Positions 1 to 5,910 of a stretch of 7,297 nucleotides of DNA are shown one piece after another. This DNA is from Holophagaceae bacterium UBA692 (GTDB lineage: Bacteria; Acidobacteriota; Holophagae; Holophagales; Holophagaceae). The stretch lies in the NCBI GenBank assembly GCA_002297665.1, contig DBMS01000123.1, forward strand, positions 1 through 7,297, read 5' to 3'. Numbering within the stretch: position 1 is the first letter of the stretch; each line of letters opens with the position of its first letter. A program made the translations under genes and the position numbers. The notes below the pieces were generated by a model. The model searched no databases. It was not told the origin of the DNA and saw only the letters and a list, made by a program, of their open reading frames with translations.

Positions 1-622
1 CGGCCACGGGCGCGAGGCCCAGGTCCCTGCGGGCGTCGTTGGCGTAGGCCTGGGCGAGGGTGTTGCGGGGATCCATGGCGAGGATGCGCTCCCACTTCTT
101 CAGCGCGTCCTCCACCTGGCCCATGTCGTACAGCGTGCAGCCGTCCCTGAGGAGCTTGTCGATCTCGTCCGGGGCCGCGGGCGCGGGCGGGGCTTCCGGG
201 GCGGGTGGGGGCTGCGGCGCGGCGGCGCTCTCGCCTTCGAGCTTGCGCCGGGCCCCGTCCAGGTAGCCCTTGGCCAGGGCGTTGTCCGGGTCCTGGCGCA
301 GCACCAGTTCCCAGGTGGTGATGGCCTTGGCGATGAGTCCGGCGTCGTACAGGGCGCACCCGGCGTCCAGCAGGCTGTTCACCTCGGGGCTGGGAGGCGT
401 GAGGGTCTGGCGGTCGGGTGCGGGCTCGGGGGCCGCGCGGAGCCCGTCCTGGGTGGCCCGGGCGTCGAAGTGCGCCTTGACCTTGTAGAGCCCGGCCCGG
501 GCCTCTTCGCTGCCGGGGTCGCGCTTCAGGATCGCCTGCCAGATCTGGCCGGCCTTCACGATGTCGCCGGCCTCGAACAGGGCCTTGGCCTGGTGGAGGT
601 AGGGTTCGAAGGGCGAGGCCAC
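1..622 (-). CDS. TPR-repeat protein, partial (runs off left edge)
   Basis: The minus-strand frame is open from a GTG at 622-620 to the window edge: 207 residues with no stop. It holds three TPR-like units at about residues 7-50, 82-129 and 154-201. The last two are close copies of each other, sharing the pattern L-x(2)-G-C-x-L-Y-D-x-G, then A-x(3)-W-E-x-x-L-x(2)-D-P-x-N-x-L-A. Linkers rich in Pro/Ala (about 62-79 and 131-152) separate them. There is no signal peptide or membrane segment in the visible part, so a cytoplasmic scaffold is likely. The GTG was chosen because it lies 2 bases after the FHA gene's stop (TGACCGTG) and the first TPR begins just after it; no ATG is available there and the Shine-Dalgarno is weak, which suggests translational coupling. 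TPR units bind proteins; the partner is unknown, but the adjacent FHA protein is the obvious candidate. The C-terminus and total length cannot be seen. Confidence 0.8.
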   Translation of the reverse strand, partial: MASPFEPYLHQAKALFEAGDIVKAGQIWQAILKRDPGSEEARAGLYKVKAHFDARATQDGLRAAPEPAPDRQTLTPPSPEVNSLLDAGCALYDAGLIAKAITTWELVLRQDPDNALAKGYLDGARRKLEGESAAAPQPPPAPEAPPAPAAPDEIDKLLRDGCTLYDMGQVEDALKKWERILAMDPRNTLAQAYANDARRDLGLAPVA

Positions 623-624
623 GG

Positions 625-1224
625 TCAGTCCAGTCCGATGATGTTGGTGTCCCGGATGAGCAGCATGAAGGTGCTCCTGCCGCAGGAGAACTCCTGGCGG
701 TCGGAGAGCTTGGTGGGGCCGGCGATGGCGGCGCCGCCCACGAAGGTTCCGTTGGTGGAGTCAAGGTCGGTGAGCCAGGCGGTGCCGTCGGGGTGGATCT
801 CGATGCGCGCGTGGCGCCGGGAGATCTCGGGATCGCTGATCACCACGTCCCCCTCCTCCCGGCCGATGACGGTCAGGGGGGTTTCCAGCACCCGCACCGT
901 GGAGGCGAAGGGTCCGGTGAGGAAGGCCAGGGTGAACCGCAGCCCGGAGGGCATGCCGTCGTTCTTGAGGCTCGTGAGGTCCATCATGGCGTCCCGGCCC
1001 TTGCGGCGGCTGGTCTCGGTGGCCTTGGGCGGGGGTTCGGGCGGGGCCGGGGGAAGGGGCCTGGGCGTGGGCTGCGCGGGCGGGAGCTCCGGCGCCAGGG
1101 TCGGGTTCAGGACCTCGAAGGTCTCGCCGCACTTCGGGCACCGGAAGCGCTTGGACTGCGCCCCCAGGAAGCGCTCTTCCCCGTACTGGAACCGGGATGC
1201 ACAAGATGGGCAGATGACGATCAT
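625..1224 (-). CDS. Zinc-ribbon (MJ0042-type) and FHA domain protein
   Basis: This is a 199-residue protein. Residues 1-40 form a small zinc ribbon with two CxxC knuckles, C5/C8 and C29/C32 (FRCPKCGETFEV), of the MJ0042 type often found at the start of bacterial regulatory or secreted-system proteins. A Pro-rich linker (about 41-67) and a charged stretch follow. Residues about 108-190 form a forkhead-associated domain with the expected GRE (121-123), S-R-R-H (135-138) and D-S-T-N-G-T (155-160) signatures. FHA domains bind phosphothreonine peptides, so this protein probably reads Ser/Thr kinase signalling in the cytoplasm; no kinase is in the window. The frame is open upstream to 1272, but an ATG there would overlap the preceding gene, and the zinc ribbon begins exactly at the ATG at 1224, preceded by GGGGA. 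It lies 28 bases after the LolA-like gene and 2 bases before the TPR gene. Confidence 0.9.
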   Translation of the reverse strand: MIVICPSCASRFQYGEERFLGAQSKRFRCPKCGETFEVLNPTLAPELPPAQPTPRPLPPAPPEPPPKATETSRRKGRDAMMDLTSLKNDGMPSGLRFTLAFLTGPFASTVRVLETPLTVIGREEGDVVISDPEISRRHARIEIHPDGTAWLTDLDSTNGTFVGGAAIAGPTKLSDRQEFSCGRSTFMLLIRDTNIIGLD

Positions 1225-1252
1225 GAATTCCCCAGGAATGCCAAGGCCAATT

Positions 1253-1933
1253 CTACTTCCTTCTGGTGGCAAAAAAGCTGAACTCGTCCTTGATGGGGAT
1301 GCCCGGAGGCAGTTTGAAGCCCGTGACCGCGGCCGGAAGGGGCTGGTTCGTGACCAGGGGCCCCAGCTCCAGGAGCCAGGAATCCCCCCCGCGCTCCACC
1401 CAGTTCACCTGCCGGGGCAGGTAGGTGTCCTTGTCGACCCAGATGAGCAGCACCTGCATCCGCTTCCTGACCGAGGTGCTCCGGGGCTCGAGGGTGAGCA
1501 GGATGGATCCGGGGACGCCCTTGCCGTCCCCCGCCGAGATCCTGAAATAGTCCGAAAGGTAGGAGAGCCGCTGGCCCAGGCCCAGGAATTTGCGGTTGGC
1601 GTTGCGGATGATGCCGATCTTGAGGAGTTCGGCGGCGCCTTCGGCGGGGCTGTACGAGATGAGCGCCTTGGGGGTCAGGTGCAGGATCAGGTCCTCGGGC
1701 GGGGCGAAGCTGAAGTGGACGAAGTCCGATTCCTGCAGGTACAGGGTGCCCCGGGTCACGGTGGGGGTCCGGAGCATGGCCCGGCGGATCGTGAGGCTGA
1801 AGGGGGCCTGGAGGGTGGCGACCTTGGCCTGGGCGGCGTCGAAGCGCGCCACCACCTCCTGGACGGAGGGCTGCGCGGCGAGGGGCAGGAAGGCGAGGGC
1901 CGCGAAGGCGGCTTTCCGGAGAAATCCGCCCAT
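1253..1933 (-). CDS. LolA-like periplasmic protein
   Basis: This 226-residue protein has a signal peptide at about 1-21 (basic FLRK, hydrophobic core, then LPLAAQ). The mature part resembles the LolA fold, which carries lipoproteins from the inner to the outer membrane. It starts with an amphipathic helix (VQEVVARFDAAQAKVATLQ, 24-42). A strand pattern R-G-T-L-Y-L-Q-E-S-D-F-V-H-F-S-F-x-P-P-E (61-80) matches the LolA block that usually reads as G-x-L-x-x-x-x-P-x-x-F-R-W-x-x-x-x-P. It ends in a short FKLPPGIPIKDEF block (206-218). The canonical Arg of that block is replaced by His73, and the length is near the usual 200-230. It overlaps the upstream barrel gene by one base (TGATG), so the two are probably translated together. 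It may be a dedicated carrier for this operon rather than the housekeeping LolA. The family assignment rests on pattern recognition and is moderately sure; the substrate is unknown. Confidence 0.75.
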   Translation of the reverse strand: MGGFLRKAAFAALAFLPLAAQPSVQEVVARFDAAQAKVATLQAPFSLTIRRAMLRTPTVTRGTLYLQESDFVHFSFAPPEDLILHLTPKALISYSPAEGAAELLKIGIIRNANRKFLGLGQRLSYLSDYFRISAGDGKGVPGSILLTLEPRSTSVRKRMQVLLIWVDKDTYLPRQVNWVERGGDSWLLELGPLVTNQPLPAAVTGFKLPPGIPIKDEFSFFATRRK

Positions 1934-3042
1934 CAGTTCACCATGAGGGTCGCGCCCTTGAGGGGCTTGTCCTGGCCGGCCTGGAAGCCCACCGCCAGGA
2001 ACATCCGGGCGGTGCGCATCTGGAGGGTCACGCCCAGGCGGGTCACGCTGGCGTCGCCGATCTTGCGGCGCTCGCCGCCCAACAGGAAGACGACCGAGGG
2101 GCTCACCTGGTAGCGCAGGGAGGCCGAGCTGGACTGCTGCTTGACCGGGAAGGGCATGCGCATGGTGGAATTGATGTCGCTCTCGAGGGTGAGCTGGGTG
2201 TTGGCGCCCAGGTCGAGCTGCAGGGCGCCCCGGTACTGGGGGTTCATCGTCACGTCCCAGAGCCGCTTGCCGTTGAGCTGGTCGACCATGACCCCCACGC
2301 GCAGGCCCTGGGCCAGCTCGGTGGTGAAGCCCGCGTCCAGGGCCACCATGAGGGACTTCCGGTCGGTGCCGGACTGGCCCAGGGCGAGCTCGTCAGCGGC
2401 GTAGCGGAAGGGGAAGGCGCCGCCGGGGGCGAAGGTGTAGACGCCCGGGGGGAGCTGGTTCAGGTAGGGCGTCTTCACGCCCAGGGACCACTGCTCGACG
2501 CGCAGGTTGAAGCCGGCCGCGGTGCCGGAGGTCAGGGCCCCGCCGCCGAAATGGACCCGGTTCACGATGGCCCGGCGGCCGTCCACGTAGGACGCGTTGT
2601 TCTGCAGGGCGGACCCGCTGGACAGATGGGCGGGGTCCAGGTCGGGCTGGGCCGTCGCCGTGTGGAACTCCTCGCGGGTGAACCCGAAGCTGGTGGCGTC
2701 CCGGGTTCCGGCGATGCCGTAGGCCCGGGTGCGCTGGACCCAGGGGGCGTCCTTGAGCTTGCCCAGGGCGGCGGTCACCACCGCGGCGTCCCCGGAGGTG
2801 GTGTCCTGGAACAGGCTCCGGTTGTCCTGGGCCCGCTGGTCGCCGTCCACGTAGGTGAGGTACCAGCCCGCGGAGGCGCGGTCGAAGCGCGCGGGGTTCC
2901 CCAGCGGGCTGATGCCCTCGGAGAAGACCTTGGAACCGCCGAAGGCGGGCGCGTCGTTGAACAGGGGCGTCTGGGCCGCCAGGGGCAGGACGGCGGCGGT
3001 GACGGCCAGGGCCGTCCGGGTGAGGAATCGGGGGGTTGTCAT
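1933..3042 (-). CDS. Probable outer-membrane beta-barrel protein (PorV/TraF-like)
   Basis: This is a 369-residue secreted protein of unknown function. Residues 1-24 are a clear signal peptide (R5...R9, hydrophobic core, VLPLAAQ). The start of the mature protein (FGGSKVFSEGISPLGNPARFD, about 34-54) has the Gly/Asn-rich character of PorV or TraF_2-type barrels, whose N-terminus usually lists as G-x(n)-N-P-A. The second half (from about 225) is an alternation of short hydrophobic strands and polar turns (LMVALDAGF, GLRVGVMVDQL, ALQLDLG, QLTLESDI, SSASLRYQV, SVVFLLGGERR, TRLGVTLQM, MFLAVGFQAG), as expected for antiparallel barrel strands. There are no cysteines and no lipobox. A textbook GGAGG lies 8 bases before the ATG at 3042. 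It lies 15 bases after walJ and overlaps the LolA-like gene by one base, suggesting that the two work in the same envelope process. It could instead be a periplasmic beta-rich protein. Confidence 0.7.
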   Translation of the reverse strand: MTTPRFLTRTALAVTAAVLPLAAQTPLFNDAPAFGGSKVFSEGISPLGNPARFDRASAGWYLTYVDGDQRAQDNRSLFQDTTSGDAAVVTAALGKLKDAPWVQRTRAYGIAGTRDATSFGFTREEFHTATAQPDLDPAHLSSGSALQNNASYVDGRRAIVNRVHFGGGALTSGTAAGFNLRVEQWSLGVKTPYLNQLPPGVYTFAPGGAFPFRYAADELALGQSGTDRKSLMVALDAGFTTELAQGLRVGVMVDQLNGKRLWDVTMNPQYRGALQLDLGANTQLTLESDINSTMRMPFPVKQQSSSASLRYQVSPSVVFLLGGERRKIGDASVTRLGVTLQMRTARMFLAVGFQAGQDKPLKGATLMVN

Positions 3043-3050
3043 GGAATCAT

Positions 3051-3055
3051 CCTCC
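3051..3055 (-). promoter_or_regulatory. Strong Shine-Dalgarno for the barrel gene
   Basis: GGAGG on the minus strand, 8 bases before the ATG at 3042. It is the best ribosome-binding site in the window and lies in the 15-base gap after the walJ stop. It fixes the start of the barrel gene and suggests that gene is translated more strongly than its neighbours, which have weak or badly spaced sites. Confidence 0.8.
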
Positions 3056-3057
3056 GC

Positions 3058-3837
3058 TCAATGACCAGGGTCCGCAACCAGGAGGGGCGACGCCTGGCTC
3101 GCCACGTGCAGCGCCGTCCCCGTGCCTTCCAGGATCCCGCCGGCGGTGAACCGGGCCAGCTCGGGGTCGTTGTTCTGCTCGCTGAGATGGGCCAGGACCA
3201 CGGTGCGCAGGCGGCTGGAGAGCACGCGGCCCAGGAGCCCGGCCATGGCCTCGTTGCTGAGATGCCCCACCCGGCTGAGGATCCGGGCCTTGAGCACGGC
3301 GGGGTACCCGCCCTCCCGGAGCATCTGCACGTCGTGGTTGGCCTCCAGCACCAGGAGGTCGAGGCCCCTGCAGTGGTCCTCCACCAGGGCGGTGGGGTGG
3401 CCCAGGTCCGTAACCACCGCCGCGCAGGCGCCCCCGGCCTCGATGCGGTAGGCCACGGAGTCCGCCGCGTCGTGGGGCGTGGTGAAGGGCAGGACGGTCA
3501 GGCCGTTCCAGGAGGCGGCCTCGCCCGCGCGAAGGGGGATCCAACGGGACCGGGGGATCTCGATGCCCTGGATGGCCTGGATCCTCGCGAAGGTCTCGGG
3601 GGTGGCGAGGATGTCCCAGTCCGTGTTGCGCACCAGGACGGGAAGGGCCGCGATGTGGTCCGAATGTTCGTGGGTGATGGCGACCCCGCGCACCTGCTCC
3701 GGGTCCCAGCCCACCTCCGACAGGCGCAGCCGGATCTGCTTGAGGGAGATCCCGGCGTCCACCAGGAGCGTTCCGGGACCCTGCGAGAAGGCGTGGCAGT
3801 TCCCCTTGGAGCCCGAGGCGAGCGAGGCGTAGCGCAT
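3058..3837 (-). CDS. walJ: WalJ/YycJ-type metallo-beta-lactamase-fold hydrolase
   Basis: This 259-residue cytoplasmic enzyme carries the whole set of YycJ/WalJ hallmarks. These are LASGSKGNC (6-14), the metal motif THEHSDH (55-61; H56, H58, D60, H61), TPHDAADS (120-127; H122), TDLGH (143-147; D144), LEANHDVQML (164-173), GHLSN (191-195) and AHLSEQNND (216-224). Family members bind two metal ions and act as nucleases or phosphodiesterases. In Firmicutes walJ sits beside the WalRK two-component genes and has been linked to coordinating cell division and DNA replication; here no WalRK is visible. Length is typical (about 260). The frame is open upstream to 3942, but homology starts at the ATG at 3837, and a longer form would overlap the divergent regulator gene. 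The GGGGA just before the ATG is too close to be an ideal ribosome-binding site. It is the first gene of the leftward five-gene run. Confidence 0.9.
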   Translation of the reverse strand: MRYASLASGSKGNCHAFSQGPGTLLVDAGISLKQIRLRLSEVGWDPEQVRGVAITHEHSDHIAALPVLVRNTDWDILATPETFARIQAIQGIEIPRSRWIPLRAGEAASWNGLTVLPFTTPHDAADSVAYRIEAGGACAAVVTDLGHPTALVEDHCRGLDLLVLEANHDVQMLREGGYPAVLKARILSRVGHLSNEAMAGLLGRVLSSRLRTVVLAHLSEQNNDPELARFTAGGILEGTGTALHVASQASPLLVADPGH

Positions 3838-3905
3838 TCCCCAGGATAACCTGCGCCGGGGGTTGCGGGGATTTCCCTCGTTGGTGCTACACTTCTCTAC
3901 ATCAA
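3838..3905. promoter_or_regulatory. Divergent promoter region between walJ and the RpiR-type regulator
   Basis: The 68 bases between two divergent starts must hold both promoters. On the plus strand an extended -10-like TGCTACACT (3885-3893) lies 12 bases before the regulator's ATG, with a possible TTGCGG -35 at 3863-3868 (spacer 19, long). A start about 7 bases after the -10 would fall near 3900, leaving a leader of only about 6 bases and no room for a Shine-Dalgarno; none is seen. A near-palindrome GGGGATTTCCC (3867-3877, one mismatch) lies between the two boxes and could be an operator. On the minus strand TTGATG (3904-3899) is a weak -35 candidate for walJ without a convincing -10. Promoter calls are by eye and not certain. 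Confidence 0.45.
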
Positions 3906-4805
3906 ATGACGAATCCCGCATCCGATATCCCCATCCAGTCACGCCTCGCGGAAGCCTACCGGGACCTTCCCGAGGCGATGCGGCGGATCGCCGATGTCCT
4001 CATGTCCGACCACCTCCTGGGGGCCCTGTGGGGCATCGAGTCCATGGCCCAGCGCGCCAACGTGAGCGTGGGGACCGTGGTCCGCTTCGCCAAACGCCTG
4101 GACTACAAGGGTTTCAGCGAATTCCGGGACGCCCTCCGGCAGGCCTGCCATGAGCGGAGCGGGGATTCGGAACTCGAGCTGCTGGAGGCCCCCACCGACA
4201 TCTACGGCGCCCTGGCCGAGGTGGCCCGGCGGGATGGCGAGAACCTCAACCGGCTCATCCAGGTGGTGGACCACACCACCCTGGAGACGGCCGTGGCGAT
4301 GATCACCCAGGCCCGGCACCGCGTGATCCTGGGCCGGGGCGTCTCCCACGTCATGAGCCTGATCCTGGCCTTCTATCTCACCCAGGCCGGGCTGCCCTGC
4401 ATCGCGGCCATCCCTTCGGACTTTTCCAACCAGGTGGCCAACCTGGGCGAGCACGACCTGATGATCGTCCTCAGCTTCATGCCCTACAGCCGGGAGACCG
4501 TGGACTCCGCCATCTTTGCCAAGGCCTCGGGCGTGCCCGTCCTGGCCTTCTCCGACCGCGCCGATTCCCCCCTGGCCCCCTACGCCGACATCCTGATCCC
4601 CGTGCCCAGCGAGGACCTCCTGTTCAGCTGCAGCGTCACCACGTTCTCCGCCCTGGCCCACGCCTTCGCCATCGTGGCCGCCAGCCAGGACCAGTCGGGC
4701 ACCCTGCACCGCCTGAAGGCCGCGGACAAGGTGGCCCAGCCGCTGTTCGTGGACCACTGGCTGCCGATGCGCCCGGGCGCGTTCAAGGCCGAGCGCAAGG
4801 GCTAG
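3906..4805 (+). CDS. RpiR/MurR-family transcriptional regulator (HTH plus SIS)
   Basis: This 299-residue DNA-binding regulator has an N-terminal HTH_6 domain at about residues 12-85. Its core ESMAQRANVSVGTVVRFAKR (45-64) matches the family's A-x-x-x-x-V-S-x-x-T-V-x-R-F-x-x-x-L-G-Y-x-G-F-x-E-F pattern, ending in LDYKGFSEFR (65-74). A linker leads to a SIS domain at about 125-262, beginning with ILGRGVSH (141-148) and containing SFMPYSRETV (190-199). In this family SIS domains bind phosphorylated sugars or similar small ligands. Here the usual S-x-S-G-x-T loop is replaced by the F-x-x-Y-S-R-E-T variant seen in one RpiR subgroup, so the ligand may not be a sugar phosphate. It is divergent from walJ and convergent with xdhC (11-base gap). 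Likely targets are itself and/or the ssnA-xdhC genes, which is inference. The ATG at 3906 has no clear ribosome-binding site. Confidence 0.92.
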   Translation: MTNPASDIPIQSRLAEAYRDLPEAMRRIADVLMSDHLLGALWGIESMAQRANVSVGTVVRFAKRLDYKGFSEFRDALRQACHERSGDSELELLEAPTDIYGALAEVARRDGENLNRLIQVVDHTTLETAVAMITQARHRVILGRGVSHVMSLILAFYLTQAGLPCIAAIPSDFSNQVANLGEHDLMIVLSFMPYSRETVDSAIFAKASGVPVLAFSDRADSPLAPYADILIPVPSEDLLFSCSVTTFSALAHAFAIVAASQDQSGTLHRLKAADKVAQPLFVDHWLPMRPGAFKAERKG

Positions 4806-4816
4806 CCGAAGGCGCG

Positions 4817-5908
4817 TCAATCCGGATGGATGGGTCCCTTCCGGTCGCGAAGGGACAGCCCCGGCCTTCCTGCGAGCACGGCCTGCACCTCGCTGATCAT
4901 GGAAAGCGCGATGAGCTCGGGCGATTCGGCCCCGATGTCCAGCCCCGCGGGGGCGTGCAGGATCGACCGGCGGGCTTCGGCCAGGGGGCCTTCCTCGGCC
5001 TGCAGTTCCCGGAGGATCCGCGCGCTCCGCGTGCGGTTGCCCTGGAGGCCCAGGTAGCCCAGGGGCGCCTTCAGGAGCGCGGCCAGGGCGGCCTTGTCGG
5101 CCTCGTACACGTGGCTCACCACCAGGGCGGCGGTGCGGGCGTCGAAGGGGATGCCGGCCAGGGATTCCGGGGGATGCCCCACCACGATGCGGTCGGCGCC
5201 GGGAAAGCGCTCCGGGGTGGCCAGGCCGGGGCGGTGGTCGGCCAGGCCCAGGAACCAGCCCAGGTCCCGTCCCAGGCGGAAGAGAGGCATGGCGTGCTCC
5301 CCGGCGCCGTAGACCCACAGGGCCACGGGCGGTACAAGGGGTTCCAGGAGGAGATCGGCCTCCCCGCCCTCCAGCCGGAGGGTGCGGGCCTCGGCGGCGG
5401 GAACGGGGGCGCGGAGCGGGGCCTCCAGGGCGGACGGGACCGGCTGGAGAGGCCGTCCCTCCTCGAAGACGAACCGGTCCCCGGGAGAAACGGGCACCTC
5501 GCCCCTGGCCCCGAAGACGGTCGCGAGCAGGCCGGATTTCCGGTCCCGGGCCAACCGCTCGCAGTGCGCCAGCCAGGGCGGCACGCACCCGGGCTCCACC
5601 CGTTCCAGGAGCACCTCCGCCCGGCCCGCGCAGCCCATGCCGGTGCCCCAGATGAGGTCGATCTCGCTGCCCAGGTCGAAAGTGACCAGCAGGGGATTGC
5701 GGCCCTCCAGCACCGCCGCCACCCGCTCCTTCACGTCGGTCTCCATGCAGCCCGCGCTGATGCCGCCCTGCTGGAGGCCCCCGGGGCGGAAGACCATCCG
5801 CGCCCCGGGCTTGCGGTACGAACTGCCCTTGGTGCGCACCAGGGTGGCCAGGGCGGAGGGCTCCGGAAGGGTTCGCAGGCCGGCGGCGATCTCCCCGAAC
5901 CCCCGCAT
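4817..5908 (-). CDS. xdhC: XdhC/CoxI-family molybdenum hydroxylase maturation protein
   Basis: This 363-residue protein has both halves of a full-length XdhC. The N-terminal half has LVRTKGSSYRKPGARMVF (23-40), GGISAGCMETDV (48-59) and GTGMGCAGRAEVL (88-100). The C-terminal half is a Rossmann domain: VALWVYGAGEHAMPLF (195-210), a LADHRP (222-227), VVSHVYEADKAAL (263-275), YLGLQGNRTR (285-294) and LHAPAGLDIGAESPELIAL (317-335). XdhC binds molybdenum cofactor and helps its sulfuration and insertion into xanthine dehydrogenase-type enzymes. Cys54 in the GC(M/L)E block is the conserved cysteine. The ATG at 5908 lies 2 bases after the ssnA stop (TAGCCATG), with GGGAG about 10 bases upstream inside ssnA, so the two genes are an operon. 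The frame continues open upstream to 6961, but that part is an alternative reading of ssnA. The hydroxylase it would serve is not in the window. Confidence 0.92.
   Translation of the reverse strand: MRGFGEIAAGLRTLPEPSALATLVRTKGSSYRKPGARMVFRPGGLQQGGISAGCMETDVKERVAAVLEGRNPLLVTFDLGSEIDLIWGTGMGCAGRAEVLLERVEPGCVPPWLAHCERLARDRKSGLLATVFGARGEVPVSPGDRFVFEEGRPLQPVPSALEAPLRAPVPAAEARTLRLEGGEADLLLEPLVPPVALWVYGAGEHAMPLFRLGRDLGWFLGLADHRPGLATPERFPGADRIVVGHPPESLAGIPFDARTAALVVSHVYEADKAALAALLKAPLGYLGLQGNRTRSARILRELQAEEGPLAEARRSILHAPAGLDIGAESPELIALSMISEVQAVLAGRPGLSLRDRKGPIHPD
4834..4856. terminator. Perfect 8-bp hairpin, candidate terminator of the regulator gene
   Basis: GTCCCTTC (4834-4841) and GAAGGGAC (4849-4856) are exact reverse complements with a 7-base loop. 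The stem begins 28 bases after the regulator's stop codon and lies inside the last codons of the convergent xdhC gene. No T-run follows on either strand, so it is not a classical intrinsic terminator; a Rho-dependent end, an mRNA 3' end stabiliser or chance in GC-rich DNA are alternatives. Confidence 0.35.
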
Positions 5909-5910
5909 GG

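Noticed and set aside
1225..1272. Longer form of the FHA protein starting at 1272
   Set aside because: It would overlap the end of the LolA-like gene by 20 bases and add 16 residues ahead of the zinc ribbon, which normally starts at the N-terminus.
470..2113. Long plus-strand open frame of 547 codons across the FHA, LolA-like and barrel genes
   Set aside because: It is antisense to three well-supported genes, its translation is rich in Gly, Arg and Pro without recognisable motifs, and long antisense frames are expected at this GC content.
2551..3849. Plus-strand open frame of 432 codons opposite the barrel gene and walJ
   Set aside because: Low-complexity Gly/Val/His-rich translation, no domain; fully antisense to walJ, whose motifs are unmistakable.
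3838..3942. Longer form of WalJ starting at 3942
   Set aside because: It would overlap the start of the divergent regulator gene, and the added 35 residues have no family match; homology starts at 3837.
3939..5588. Minus-strand open frame of 549 codons opposite the regulator gene and in another frame of xdhC
   Set aside because: Arg/Gly/Pro-rich translation without motifs; the regulator and XdhC readings explain the same DNA.
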